A DNA stretch of 64,000 bases from JABWCQ01 sp964587105 (GTDB lineage: Bacteria > Electryoneota > RPQS01), in contig CAZPKG010000007.1 of assembly GCA_964587105.1 (NCBI GenBank), forward strand, positions 1 through 64,000. The letters run 5' to 3'. A program made the position numbers and the translations under genes. Of the stretch, positions 1 to 9,197 are shown piece by piece; the stretch's first letter is position 1; the number at the start of each line of letters is the position of its first letter. The notes beneath the pieces are model-generated. The model did no database searches and had not been told where the DNA came from. It was given only the letters and a program-made list of their open reading frames with translations.

Positions 1-905
1 AGTATCCTGACGAAGCTTATGACATTGTACAGATTTCTGAAGACCGTTTCTTGGTGGGAGGCACAGCCGGTGATCCAAACTCCCGAGATCGGCTACCCAC
101 CCAAGCGTTTGCGCTAATGATCAACGGAGCCGGAGATTCGTTGTGGATGAACATGTATAGCAATGATCAATATATACTTTGCACGGATGCTGAGCCCAAT
201 GGAGAGTCAGGTTTTCTTCTGACAGGTACCGTCCGAACTGAGATAACGGGATATGGCGATGCGTATGTCATGCGGGGTGATTCGATGGGGAATTTGCTCT
301 GGCAAGATCGTTATGGTGGTAACTTTACTCAGATAGGAAATAATGTAAGAAAACTCTCTGAAAATGGCTACGTAGTCTTTTGCGGTCAAGGGCCATCAGA
401 TTCTAACTCGGCGAGGTTCTATCTCGTGCGCCTTGATGATACAGGTGATACTCTTTGGACGCGGTACTATTCTGGAGTACCTGGAGGCCAGTATGGCTAC
501 CATTGCCTTGATGGATTAACCCTCTCTGATGATAGTTTCGTAATGATGGGCATTCAAGATGTTCCTTTGCCAGATCCTTCAGGACTTCTCCTAATCCGCA
601 CCTATCCTGACGGCGTAAATGTCTCTGAACCTGCGCCTACTCCGATATCATTTACAACTATTTCCGCTTACCCCAATCCGTTCAACAGCACACTAACCAT
701 ATCGCTCGACGTCCCCTTAAATCAAGAAATATCATTGAGCCTATTCGATATCTTAGGCCGCGAAGCCGCCGTCATCCATCGCGGCAGACTGAACAGCACA
801 ACTCTGAACTACACAACTCCTACTCATCTGTCCAGCGGCATCTACTTCCTCCGCGCCGCCACAAACACACAATCCACAATGCAAAAAGTTGTATTACAAA
901 AATAG
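1..905 (+). CDS. T9SS-sorted secreted protein, C-terminal part (gene cut by window start)
   Basis: The reading frame is open from base 3, so the true start lies upstream of the window. The visible part has repeated units of the type GDSLW, GNLLW and GDTLW, each followed by an aromatic-rich strand. These resemble the beta-propeller-like repeats of the three tandem paralogues at 35.5-41.7 kb. The last ~75 residues are a T9SS type A sorting domain: YPNPFNSTLT, then a DILGRE strand, and a final SSGIYFLRA...KVVLQK. The protein should cross the outer membrane through T9SS and be attached to the surface or released. Its ligand or substrate is unknown. A G/C-run palindrome follows the stop. Confidence 0.85.
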   Translation, partial: YPDEAYDIVQISEDRFLVGGTAGDPNSRDRLPTQAFALMINGAGDSLWMNMYSNDQYILCTDAEPNGESGFLLTGTVRTEITGYGDAYVMRGDSMGNLLWQDRYGGNFTQIGNNVRKLSENGYVVFCGQGPSDSNSARFYLVRLDDTGDTLWTRYYSGVPGGQYGYHCLDGLTLSDDSFVMMGIQDVPLPDPSGLLLIRTYPDGVNVSEPAPTPISFTTISAYPNPFNSTLTISLDVPLNQEISLSLFDILGREAAVIHRGRLNSTTLNYTTPTHLSSGIYFLRAATNTQSTMQKVVLQK

Positions 906-910
906 TTCTG

Positions 911-1050
911 ATTCCCCCCCGTTCCTCCGGTGGGTTTAAGGGGGGTCAAACTCCCAAGCGCCTCGTTCTGCATTCATCATTCATCACTCATAAATCATCA
1001 TTTCGTCCGCCTCCGTTTCCAATTTCCAATTTCCTCTTTCTAATTTTTCC
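911..1050 (+). repeat. Composite intergenic repeat: G/C-run palindrome plus two heptamer arrays
   Basis: Bases 911-959 are a family A palindrome: a C run, a short hairpin, a G run and the tail AAACTCCCAAGC. Two heptamer arrays follow. At 973-1000 there are four units of the TTCATCA type. At 1016-1050 there are five units (TTTCCAA twice, TTTCCTC, TTTCTAA, TTTTTCC). The second array ends three bases before the ATG at 1054, so it forms the immediate leader of the RND operon and replaces any obvious Shine-Dalgarno. Confidence 0.75.
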
Positions 1051-1053
1051 GCA

Positions 1054-2169
1054 ATGCACTCTCTCCGCGCAACATTTGTCCTGCTCATCGCACTTGCCGC
1101 GTCGCTCGCGCAATTCGGCTGCAAAGGCTCTTCAGGCTCCGCGCAATCCGGCGGTCGCCCTGCCATGAAATTTCCGGTCGAAACCCAAGTCGTCCAAAGC
1201 CGTGACAGCTATCGCGTCATCCGCGCCGTCGGCTCAGTCGAAGCCTTCGAAATCGTCCCCGTCACCGCGCGCGTCTCCGGCGTGGTCCACAAGGTCGCAT
1301 TCAAAGAAGGTGACTACACCAAAGCCGGACAAGGATTGATTGAAATCGAACCCGAGCGCTATGAGTTGAACGTGCAAACCGCGCTCGCCAATTTCGACAA
1401 AGCCAAAGCCAACCTGCTCGAAGTGAACGCCGGACTCGAACGCCGCATTGACATCGAAGGCAAAAACCCCGGCTTCGTCAGCGATGAAGAGATGCAAAAT
1501 TGGAAAACAAGAGCGCTCTCTGCTCGCGCCGATTCCGCCCGCACAGCAGCAGAATATGAACTCGCCAAACTCAACGCGCGCGACGCTCACGTCCCCGCAC
1601 CCGTCAGCGGTTTGATTCAATCTCGCCAAGTCAGCACCGGACAATACATTCAACTCGGCACCGTCATCGCCACGATGATCAGAAAAGACCCGTTGCAACT
1701 GAAGTTCTCCGTCCCCGTTCACGAAGCCGAGCCTCTCACCGTCGGCGCCGAAGTGGAATTTCTCGCGCGCGAAACCGTGACTCCGCAAAAAGCCAAAGTC
1801 ACAGCTATCACCGAGTCCGCCGATCCGCAAACGCGCATGGTGCAAGTCGTCGCCGAAGTGATTGCCCCCTATCCCGAATCGTTGCGCCCGGGTGTATTCG
1901 CTGAAGTCACGGCGCGTCTCGGTGAAGCCTCACAGCTTCCCGTCGTCCCGCAAACCGCCATTCGCCCGAGTGAAAAAGGTTTTCTTGCCTACGTCGTGAA
2001 AGACTCCACCGTCGAAGAGCGTGTCATCACACTCGGCCTCCAAACCGAAGAAGGCACCGTCGAAATCAAAAGCGGAGTCAACGCCGGTGAAACGCTCGTT
2101 ATTCGCGGCAGCGAAGCTCTGACCAACGGTGCGCTCGTCCGCGTCAGCAACGGAGCGGCGAAGCAATGA
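1054..2169 (+). CDS. RND efflux membrane fusion protein (HlyD/AcrA family)
   Basis: Periplasmic adaptor of a tripartite RND efflux pump, linking the inner-membrane transporter to an outer-membrane channel. It has an N-terminal hydrophobic signal with a Cys at residue 23 (sequence FGC), a loose lipobox. A biotinyl-lipoyl-like half follows (SGVVHKVAFKEGDYTKAGQ), then a coiled-coil hairpin (about residues 100-170), the second lipoyl half (VPAPVSGLIQSRQVSTGQY), a beta-barrel and a membrane-proximal domain. At 371 residues it has normal length. Its stop overlaps the next ATG (ATGA), so it is translationally coupled to the pump. No outer-membrane factor gene is adjacent. The leader is a heptamer array without a clear Shine-Dalgarno. 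Confidence 0.93.
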   Translation: MHSLRATFVLLIALAASLAQFGCKGSSGSAQSGGRPAMKFPVETQVVQSRDSYRVIRAVGSVEAFEIVPVTARVSGVVHKVAFKEGDYTKAGQGLIEIEPERYELNVQTALANFDKAKANLLEVNAGLERRIDIEGKNPGFVSDEEMQNWKTRALSARADSARTAAEYELAKLNARDAHVPAPVSGLIQSRQVSTGQYIQLGTVIATMIRKDPLQLKFSVPVHEAEPLTVGAEVEFLARETVTPQKAKVTAITESADPQTRMVQVVAEVIAPYPESLRPGVFAEVTARLGEASQLPVVPQTAIRPSEKGFLAYVVKDSTVEERVITLGLQTEEGTVEIKSGVNAGETLVIRGSEALTNGALVRVSNGAAKQ

Positions 2170-5100
2170 ACATAACCGAAGTCTGCGTTCGCAAACCCGT
2201 CCTCGCGTGGATGCTCATGGCCGGAACAATTTTGTTCGGCATCGTCGCATTAACGCGCATCGGAATCAGCCAATTCCCCGACGTTGACTTTCCCAACATC
2301 AGCGTCAACGTCACATGGGAAGGCGCCGCACCTGAAGTGATCGAGCATGACGTCGTCGAAATTATCGAAGAAGCCTTAGCGCAAGTCGAAGGCATTCGCT
2401 CGATAACGTCGTCGGCTCGTCAAGGCAGCGCATCTGTCACTATCGAACTCGATCTCTCGCGCAACGTGGACGTCGCCTTGCAGGACGTGCAAACCCGCAT
2501 CTCGCAAGCCGCTCGCAGGCTCCCGCGCGACATCGATCCGCCCACAGTAAACAAATCCAATCCCGAAGACAATCCCATCATGTGGATTGGTCTTTCCGGT
2601 CCCTTCCCGCAGCAGTATATCAGCGACATCGCGCGCTATCAAGTCAAAGAGAAAATTCAAACTATCTCCGGCGTCGGCGAAATCATGATGGGCGGCTGGC
2701 TCGAACGCAACGTCCGCCTGTGGATTGACGCGACAAAACTTGACGAGCACTCGCTCACCATCACCGACATCTCCACCGCACTGCAAAAAGAGCACGTCGA
2801 ACTTCCCGCCGGACGATTGGAAAACAGCGGCCGCGAAGTCAGTGTGCGCGTGATGGGTGAAGCTCTCGACTTGAAAACCCTCGGCGAAATCGTCATTCGC
2901 GACACACCCGGCGCTGAAGTCTATCTGAAAGACATCGCGGTCATCGAAGATGGTTTTGAAGACGTGCGCCGCATCTCGCGCGTCAACGGCATTCCCGCGA
3001 TGGGCTTGGGCATCAAGAAACAGCGCGGCGCCAATGCCGTTGCAGTCGCCAAAGCCGTGCGCGCCGAAATGGCCAACATTCAAAAGACCTTGCCCGAAGG
3101 TTTGGAACTCGGTATCAATTTCGACTCAACCGTCTTCATCGAAGAATCCGTCAGCGAAATTGAATTCGAGCTGATTCTCTCAGTCATCTTGACCGCGTTA
3201 GTCTGTTGGCTCTTCTTAGGCTCCATCTCAAACGCCATCAACGTCGTGCTCGCAATTCCCATGTCGTTGATGGGCACGATTGCGGTAATCTACTTCTTGG
3301 GCTTCACGCTCAACACCTTCACTCTGTTGGGCCTCGCGCTCGCTGTGGGAATTGTGGTGGACGATGCCATCATGGTTTTGGAAAACATCGTGCGCCATGC
3401 CGAGATGGGTAAAGACAAAGTCCGCGCCGCTCTCGAAGGCACCAAAGAAATTACCTTCTCCGCCTTCTCTGCCACACTCGCCGTCGTCGCGATTTTCATT
3501 CCCGTCGTCTTCATGTCGGGCATCATCGGCAAATTCTTTTTGCAATTCGGCGTCACGCTCTGCATCGCGATTATTCTCTCCTACATCGAAGCCGTCACAC
3601 TTGCTCCCGCGCGCTGCTCGCAGATTCTCGACGTCTCGCGCGAACACCGCAATAAACTCGGTGTGTGGGTGGACAGTCTCTTCTCGCGTACTGAAAAGCG
3701 TTACGAGCACGGCATCGCCAAAGCGCTGAAGCGCCCCGGCACCGTTTTGGCCGGCGCGTTGATTATCTTCATTGGCTCAATCTTCATCCTGCGCTCACTT
3801 CCGAGTGAGTTCGTTCCCTCACAGGATCAAAGCCGCTTGATGATCCGCATTCAGACCGCCGTCAGTTCGAGCATGAATGAGACAAACACGCTCTTCCAAG
3901 AGGTCGAGAAGAAAGTCAATGCGATGCCCGAAGTCCGGCGCACGTTCGCAGTCGTCGGCGGCTTCGGCGGCGGCAGCACCAGCGGTGGCGTCGTTTTCAC
4001 CACACTCGCTCCGCCCAAAGAACGTGCATTTACGCAAGCCGAGTTCGCGGCAAAACTGCGCAAAGAGTTAAATGCGATTCCCGGCGTCCGCGCCGTCGTG
4101 CAGGATCTCTCTCAGCAAGGTTTCACCGCGCAGCGCGGCTTCCCGATTGAATTTTCCATTCGCGGCAGCGATTGGAAAACTCTCGAGAAATTAAGCGGAG
4201 ACATCACGCAAAAACTCTCCGCATCCGGTCTCGCCGTGGACGTGGACACCGATTACCGCATCGGCGTACCTGAATTGCGCATCGCTCCTGATCGCGCGCG
4301 CTGCTCTGATCTCGGGATCTCAGTCGAAGATGTGGCGAGCGCCATCAATGCGTTGGTCGGCGGCGAGCGTGTCGGAAAATATTCTTCGGGCGGCAGGCGT
4401 GTTGACGTGCGCATGAGACTGCTTGCTGAACAACGTACAGGTCTCGACGACATCTCGCGCCTGAAAGTCCGCAACCGCAACGGCGATCTTATTCCACTCT
4501 CCTCGCTCGTCACCTATCAAGAATTGCCCGCATTGCAAGCGGTCACGCGCAAAGACCGCGAGCGCGCCATTTCGATTTTCGCCAATGTCGCACCCGGCCA
4601 TTCGCAAAAGGAAGCCATTGATTACGTCGAAAATCTCACCAACGAAATGCCGCAAGGCTATCGCACGGTGTTGAGCGGTTCCTCGGTCGCGTTCAAGGAA
4701 TCCTCGAACAGTTTGCTCTTCGCGTTGTTCATGGGCATCATGATTGCCTACATGGTGCTTGCGTCGCAGTTTAATTCCTTCTCGCATCCCATAACAATTT
4801 TGACCATCCTTCCACTCTCCGTCGCCGGAGCCGCAGCAGCCTTGCTAATTGCGGGCAAGTCGCTCAACATCTTCAGCATGATTGGTTTGTTGTTGTTAAT
4901 GGGTATCGTCAAAAAGAACTCAATCATTCTCGTGGACTATGCCAACCAACAGCGCGCGCACGGATTGAATCCAGCAGACGCGATGAAAGTAGCAGGCCCG
5001 ATAAGATTGCGTCCGATTCTAATGACCTCCATCGCCACCATGATGGCCGCCATTCCACCCGCCTTAGGTTTAGGAGCAGGAACAGAAATTCGTTCACCGA

Positions 5101-5255
5101 TGGCCATCTCAGTCATCGGCGGCGTGTTTGTTTCGACTGCTTTGAGTTTATTCGTCGTCCCCTCTTTCTACGTAAAATTAGAAAGCTGGTTAGCCAAACT
5201 CAGAGTAACAAGAAAATCGCCCGTGCCACATCCGGCTATCACCAAAGCATCCTAA
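2166..5255 (+). CDS. RND family efflux transporter, inner-membrane pump (AcrB/HAE1-like)
   Basis: Proton-driven resistance-nodulation-division transporter of 1029 residues, the full family length. The N-terminus (VRKPVLAWMLMAGTILFG) is transmembrane segment 1. Two large periplasmic loops alternate with two groups of transmembrane helices (about residues 335-540 and 860-1010). The signature GLALAVGIVVDDAIMVLEN, with the paired Asp residues of the proton relay, is in TM4. FSAFSATLAVVAIFIPVVF and MTSIATMMAAIPPALG are typical of HAE1 pumps. It is co-translated with the upstream fusion protein and followed by a strong terminator, so the operon has two genes. The substrate cannot be deduced. Confidence 0.95.
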   Translation: MNITEVCVRKPVLAWMLMAGTILFGIVALTRIGISQFPDVDFPNISVNVTWEGAAPEVIEHDVVEIIEEALAQVEGIRSITSSARQGSASVTIELDLSRNVDVALQDVQTRISQAARRLPRDIDPPTVNKSNPEDNPIMWIGLSGPFPQQYISDIARYQVKEKIQTISGVGEIMMGGWLERNVRLWIDATKLDEHSLTITDISTALQKEHVELPAGRLENSGREVSVRVMGEALDLKTLGEIVIRDTPGAEVYLKDIAVIEDGFEDVRRISRVNGIPAMGLGIKKQRGANAVAVAKAVRAEMANIQKTLPEGLELGINFDSTVFIEESVSEIEFELILSVILTALVCWLFLGSISNAINVVLAIPMSLMGTIAVIYFLGFTLNTFTLLGLALAVGIVVDDAIMVLENIVRHAEMGKDKVRAALEGTKEITFSAFSATLAVVAIFIPVVFMSGIIGKFFLQFGVTLCIAIILSYIEAVTLAPARCSQILDVSREHRNKLGVWVDSLFSRTEKRYEHGIAKALKRPGTVLAGALIIFIGSIFILRSLPSEFVPSQDQSRLMIRIQTAVSSSMNETNTLFQEVEKKVNAMPEVRRTFAVVGGFGGGSTSGGVVFTTLAPPKERAFTQAEFAAKLRKELNAIPGVRAVVQDLSQQGFTAQRGFPIEFSIRGSDWKTLEKLSGDITQKLSASGLAVDVDTDYRIGVPELRIAPDRARCSDLGISVEDVASAINALVGGERVGKYSSGGRRVDVRMRLLAEQRTGLDDISRLKVRNRNGDLIPLSSLVTYQELPALQAVTRKDRERAISIFANVAPGHSQKEAIDYVENLTNEMPQGYRTVLSGSSVAFKESSNSLLFALFMGIMIAYMVLASQFNSFSHPITILTILPLSVAGAAAALLIAGKSLNIFSMIGLLLLMGIVKKNSIILVDYANQQRAHGLNPADAMKVAGPIRLRPILMTSIATMMAAIPPALGLGAGTEIRSPMAISVIGGVFVSTALSLFVVPSFYVKLESWLAKLRVTRKSPVPHPAITKAS

Positions 5256-5258
5256 CTG

Positions 5259-5294
5259 ATAACCCCCGGCTCATTACCAGGGGTTATTTTTTTT
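5259..5294 (+). terminator. Rho-independent terminator of the RND operon
   Basis: The stem ATAACCCC pairs with GGGGTTAT across a 13-nt loop and is followed by an uninterrupted run of eight T. It begins four bases after the pump stop codon. Confidence 0.9.
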
Positions 5295-5361
5295 GCACTC
5301 AAGATATTGTCTGCTTTTACAATCGCTTACAAATTTATTTTGACAAGAACGCGCAATCCGC

Positions 5362-5390
5362 TTGACATTCCCCGCATTCCATTCCATATT
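5362..5390 (+). promoter_or_regulatory. Predicted sigma-70-like promoter for the T9SS gene at 5458
   Basis: TTGACA at 5362-5367 and CATATT at 5385-5390 are separated by 17 bp. The predicted transcription start is about 60 bp before the ATG. A second TTGACA lies at 5340-5345. The gene has a good Shine-Dalgarno, GAAGGGG, eight bases before the start. Confidence 0.5.
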
Positions 5391-5457
5391 GAAACAAAAG
5401 CTTCTTGCCAGAAGCAGGCTTGCAGTCCGCAAACTTTACGATTGAAGGGGAATTCTA

Positions 5458-6798
5458 ATGAAACGCATTAACAACTTTGTTTGGATTGCCACCGCCATTA
5501 TTTGCTGCACGGATTCAAGCTTCGCGCAGTTCAACGCCGCAATTTACTCTTTTACGCCGTTGACCTATGATTGTCACGGAGGCCCCCCGCTAGGCCCTGG
5601 CTGTCTTGGAGAAATTTACTGGGATCAGAACAATAATGGCCCTGATGGAGCCGACCATCCTCCGGTAGTCGGCAATGGGTATGGTGAATGCAACTTCAAC
5701 ACCTTCCCCATAAACGGCGCAGAAATGCTAGGAATACCGGGGACATTTTTCATGGACCCATTATTCACAATCTCAACAGTTACGCCGCAACCTTCGCGCT
5801 ATTATGTTGTCGTTCAGTATGGTCCAAGTATTTGGACATCATCCGTGTTTACAATTTTTAATGGTTTGAACGACTACGACATTTCGAATGGCTGGGATTG
5901 CTCAGGGGAGTTTTTGTGCAATGAACCAAACCACGTTGCAATCGAAGTGCGTCCTGGTGAACAATTGACCTACGCATGTATTGATGTCTGTGCAGGAGAC
6001 CCTGTTCAAATTGATGTTGGGCCTTTATCTTTTAACTGTCGTCCGCATCTTTTCATATCGGCAGGCTGCCAATCTCAAACTGGGTGTGATGTGCTTTGTC
6101 AACCTGCGCTGTTTTCTTTTGATGATTCTCATTTCACCTACAATCCCACAACGAGCACCTGGTATAATTGGATAATGCCTGGCAGTCACGGTTGCTTGTG
6201 TGTAACTGTAGAGAATTGCCTTCCCGTGGAGAACATTACTTTCGAGGCAGTTGCCCGCGACAGCAAAGTCGAGTTGCTGTGGACAACGGCTTCCGAATCC
6301 GGCATGGCAAGCTTCGAAGTCATGCGCAGAGTTCATGGTCATGAATACCAGAAGGTGACTTCCGTCGCGGCAACCAACTCCACAACCGAGTCATCCTATT
6401 CGTATGTGGATGAAAACGTTGAGAACGGCACCGTGTATGAATACACTTTGCACATGATTAGCGTGAACGGTGATGTTTCGGAATTGGCCAGTATCGCGAC
6501 GGCAGTCCCCTCTGCTGATCACGCCATAATTACCGAATACGCGCTGAAGCAGAACTTCCCCAATCCTTTCAATCCAAATACCAGCATCGTCTTCGATCTT
6601 CCTGAGCAGAACACAGTGAACTTGCGGGTCTTTAATTCAATTGGGCAAGAGGTCGCAACTCTCGTGAACGGGAACTTGAGTTCCGGGCGCCACACCGTTG
6701 ACTTTAACTCCAAGAATCTCGCCAGCGGAATCTACTTCTACACAATGACAGCTGGAAGCGGTTTTACCGCCACACAAAAAATGCTGTTGTTAAAATAG
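5458..6798 (+). CDS. Cys-rich secreted protein with T9SS sorting domain
   Basis: A secreted protein of 446 residues. It has a signal peptide ending near SSFAQ (residue ~23), then a unique region with many Cys, Gly and Pro residues and no recognisable enzyme motif. A fibronectin-III-like module follows (about residues 260-350, with VELLWTTASESGMASFEV), then the T9SS type A domain (FPNPFNPNTSIVFDLPE ... GIYFYTMTA ... KMLLLK). The FnIII-plus-sorting-domain tail is close to that of the protein at 53092-55380. The gene stands alone between two terminators. The Cys-rich part could be disulfide-bonded after export. Its function is unknown. Confidence 0.85.
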   Translation: MKRINNFVWIATAIICCTDSSFAQFNAAIYSFTPLTYDCHGGPPLGPGCLGEIYWDQNNNGPDGADHPPVVGNGYGECNFNTFPINGAEMLGIPGTFFMDPLFTISTVTPQPSRYYVVVQYGPSIWTSSVFTIFNGLNDYDISNGWDCSGEFLCNEPNHVAIEVRPGEQLTYACIDVCAGDPVQIDVGPLSFNCRPHLFISAGCQSQTGCDVLCQPALFSFDDSHFTYNPTTSTWYNWIMPGSHGCLCVTVENCLPVENITFEAVARDSKVELLWTTASESGMASFEVMRRVHGHEYQKVTSVAATNSTTESSYSYVDENVENGTVYEYTLHMISVNGDVSELASIATAVPSADHAIITEYALKQNFPNPFNPNTSIVFDLPEQNTVNLRVFNSIGQEVATLVNGNLSSGRHTVDFNSKNLASGIYFYTMTAGSGFTATQKMLLLK

Positions 6799-6818
6799 CA
6801 GTAAAAAAGAAACAAGAG

Positions 6819-6845
6819 GCCCGATGAAGGTCGGGCTTTTTTTGT
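6819..6845 (+). terminator. Rho-independent terminator
   Basis: The stem GCCCGA/TCGGGC has a six-base loop and a run of seven T. It lies 20 bp after the stop of the T9SS gene. Confidence 0.88.
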
Positions 6846-6849
6846 TCCG

Positions 6850-6933
6850 CTCCCCAAAAATCTGCCGCAACTTTGGGGGGACAAAGGGGGCCTTTGCTTT
6901 TCCTATTTCCCATTTCAAATTTCAAATTTCCTC
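6850..6933 (+). repeat. G/C-run palindrome followed by a heptamer array
   Basis: Bases 6850-6892 are a family A variant (TCCCC, AAA..CTTT hairpin, GGGGGGACAAAGGGGG). The same subtype occurs inverted at 55743-55788. A heptamer array follows at 6899-6933 with five units (TTTCCTA, TTTCCCA, TTTCAAA twice, TTTCCTC). The rest of the 6799-7330 gap is AT-rich and holds a candidate promoter and one tiny reading frame. Confidence 0.7.
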
Positions 6934-7017
6934 CTGAATGCCTCCCCAATCTCGCATTTTTTACCCAACTTCAGCCAAGTCAAGAGCTTGTTAAGTTCAA
7001 TAAAATGAAAATAATTG

Positions 7018-7046
7018 TTGCGCAAACGTTCAAAATGTTGTATATT
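7018..7046 (+). promoter_or_regulatory. Candidate promoter in AT-rich gap before recQ
   Basis: TTGCGC at 7018-7023 and TATATT at 7041-7046 have 17-bp spacing. The transcript would start about 270 bp before recQ and would pass through the tiny reading frame at 7082 and the palindrome at 7286-7313. Confidence 0.35.
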
Positions 7047-7081
7047 ATAGGAATTGAAAAATAACAAGGAGATAGGACTTT

Positions 7082-7150
7082 GTGAAAGAAGGTGCACCCC
7101 CGAAAATTAACTTCCACTTAAACAAATACTCCCGTTCCGACAATAATTAG
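7082..7150 (+). other. Possible 22-residue reading frame (GTG start)
   Basis: A GTG is preceded by AAGGAG about 11 bases upstream and by a plausible promoter. The predicted peptide is short and polar and matches nothing I recognise. It could be a leader peptide, a gene remnant or chance. The Shine-Dalgarno is the only real support. Confidence 0.15.
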
Positions 7151-7285
7151 CGTTTTACACAGAAACACGGGGTTATACAGCTATTAGACCATCATAAAAT
7201 GAGATCGAGGTGCAGTTGACTCTTAATCAATTGGTTCATACATTTGTTCAAATGCACGAATGTTCAGACACAATGTGGCAAATTA

Positions 7286-7313
7286 ACGCGGCGGCGCCCG
7301 CTGCGGGTGCCCC
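7286..7313 (+). repeat. Family C palindrome just upstream of recQ
   Basis: A GC-rich hairpin of the form GCGGCGGC..CCGCTGCGGGTGCCCC. The same element occurs at 42610, 45505, 46466 and 46552, and inverted at 63432. It lies between the promoter region and the recQ start, in frame with an upstream extension of recQ. This is one reason the later TTG start is preferred for recQ. Confidence 0.75.
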
Positions 7314-7330
7314 TAACCTGTAACTGCAAT

Positions 7331-9151
7331 TTGAACCCCGAAACCCTCCTCAAAAAATACTGGGGCTTCGACCAATTCCGCCCCTACCAACGCGAAGCTG
7401 TCACTGCCCTCACGGATCGCCGCGACGTTCTCCTGATTCTTCCCACAGGCGGCGGCAAATCGCTCTGCTATCAGCTTCCCGCACTCGCTCTGCCCGGCAT
7501 CGCTGTCGTTATTTCCCCGTTGCTCGCGCTGATGAAAGACCAAGTGGATGCCTGCCGCAGTCAAGGCATCACCGCCGTCTGCCTGTCAAGCATGACCACC
7601 GTTGACGAAAATCGGCGCGCCATGCAGGAGATACGGACCGGCAATGTCAAATTGCTCTATCTGTCGCCCGAGCGCCTTGCGGTTGACTCCACGATCGCGT
7701 TTTTGCAGTCACTCAATCTCTCGCTCTTTGCCGTTGACGAAGCCCATTGCATCAGCGCGTGGGGGCACGACTTCCGGCCTGAGTATCGCCAACTGCAAAT
7801 CCTCAAACAGAAATTCCCAAAAGTCCCTGTCATGGCCTTGACCGCCACCGCAACCTCGCGTGTGCGCGAAGACATCGCCGTGCAATTGAGTTTGAAATCG
7901 CCTGAAATTCTGATTGGAAATTTCGACCGGCCCAATCTCGTTTACAGCGCCGTCGAGCGCAGCAATCTGCTCGCGCAAGTCATTTCCGTCGTCAATCAGC
8001 ACAAAGGCGAGTCCGGTATCATCTACTGCATGTCACGCGCGAACACCGAAGGCTTAGCCGACAAACTCAGCAAAGCAGGCTATCGCGCGCGCGCCTATCA
8101 TGCCGGAATGGACAACGACCAGCGCAAAAAAACACAAGAGGCGTTTTTGCGCGATCAATGCGACATCATCGTCGCCACCGTCGCGTTCGGAATGGGCATT
8201 GACAAATCCAATGTGCGCTACGTCATTCACGCCGCACTCCCCAAGTCGCTCGAAAACTATCAGCAAGAGTCCGGTCGCGCCGGCCGCGACGGCTTAGCCG
8301 CTGATTGCGTGCTGTTTTATACCGTCGGCGATCTGATTCAGCAAAAGCGTTTTCTTACTGAACTCCCCGACGAAGAACGCCGCATCGCGCACAAGAAGCT
8401 CGATCAACTGCTCGACTTCGCGCGCACGAAATCGTGCCGTCACAAACAACTCGTCACCTACTTCGATCAAGCATACGCCGACGAGAAGTGCGGAGCGTGC
8501 GACGTCTGTGAAAGCAAATTCGCAATAGCGTCTTCCACTGCCGTAATGGCCGATGCGCAAAAGGTCGCGCAGATGGTCCTGTGCTGTGTCATCAGACTAA
8601 AAGAGCGCTTCGGACAAAACCACGTCGCGTTGGTGTTGAAAGGCTCCAAAGACAAAAACGTCTTAGCCTACAAGCACGACAAGCTTTCGACTTACGGCCT
8701 ATTGTCAAGCTACACGATACCTACCATCGAAAGCTTCGTCAAGCAGCTAACCGATCAAGAATGTCTCGTGGCCGAGCCGGAGTTCTTCACACTCTCGGTC
8801 ACAGAACTCGGCCATCAAGTCATTCGCGGTGAGCTAACTCCGACACTCATAGTTGACCGTTACGCCGGACCCAAACTCCCGCAATCCTCCTCCCGCGCCG
8901 AAGCCGATTGGGAAAATGTGGATCGCGATCTCTTCAATCTCTTGCGCACCGAACGCTACAACATTGCCATCGAGCAAAATGTTCCGGCCTATGTCGTATT
9001 ACACGACTCGGTCCTACGCGACCTTGCCCGTCACAAACCGCGCGCGCAATCGCACTTGTTGAAAATCCCGGGCATCGGCGAGCGCAAGGCCCAAGCCTTC
9101 GGTGACCGCCTGCTTCGCGTCATCAACAACCACTGCCGCGCCGCTGCTTGA
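7331..9151 (+). CDS. recQ: ATP-dependent DNA helicase RecQ
   Basis: A 3'-5' superfamily 2 helicase acting in recombination and replication-fork repair. The helicase core carries FRPYQREAV (motif 0), PTGGGKSLCYQLPA (Walker A), VDEAHCISAWGHDFR (DEAH plus the RecQ aromatic loop), ALTATA and QESGRAGRDG (motif VI). A zinc-binding Cys cluster (CRHKQL ... CGACDVC), an RQC winged helix and a C-terminal HRDC domain (ending PGIGERKAQAFG) follow. I chose the TTG at 7331 (MNPETLLKKYWGFDQFR) because this is where family proteins begin. An upstream ATG at 7244 would add 29 residues, most of them encoded by a palindromic repeat. It is probably monocistronic. Confidence 0.93.
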   Translation: MNPETLLKKYWGFDQFRPYQREAVTALTDRRDVLLILPTGGGKSLCYQLPALALPGIAVVISPLLALMKDQVDACRSQGITAVCLSSMTTVDENRRAMQEIRTGNVKLLYLSPERLAVDSTIAFLQSLNLSLFAVDEAHCISAWGHDFRPEYRQLQILKQKFPKVPVMALTATATSRVREDIAVQLSLKSPEILIGNFDRPNLVYSAVERSNLLAQVISVVNQHKGESGIIYCMSRANTEGLADKLSKAGYRARAYHAGMDNDQRKKTQEAFLRDQCDIIVATVAFGMGIDKSNVRYVIHAALPKSLENYQQESGRAGRDGLAADCVLFYTVGDLIQQKRFLTELPDEERRIAHKKLDQLLDFARTKSCRHKQLVTYFDQAYADEKCGACDVCESKFAIASSTAVMADAQKVAQMVLCCVIRLKERFGQNHVALVLKGSKDKNVLAYKHDKLSTYGLLSSYTIPTIESFVKQLTDQECLVAEPEFFTLSVTELGHQVIRGELTPTLIVDRYAGPKLPQSSSRAEADWENVDRDLFNLLRTERYNIAIEQNVPAYVVLHDSVLRDLARHKPRAQSHLLKIPGIGERKAQAFGDRLLRVINNHCRAAA

Positions 9152-9197
9152 GTTTGTCCGGCAATTCCGGTAACTTAGAATATCATTCGGAGGCAGC

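Noticed and set aside
2376..3710. Long minus-strand reading frames inside the RND pump gene
   Set aside because: They lie opposite a strongly conserved gene, show Cys/His/Arg-rich low-order sequence, and have no ribosome sites. They are shadows of codon bias.
7082..7150. A firm gene call for the 22-codon frame before recQ
   Set aside because: Only the Shine-Dalgarno supports it, and there is no homology or conservation I can see. It is kept only as a low-confidence entry.
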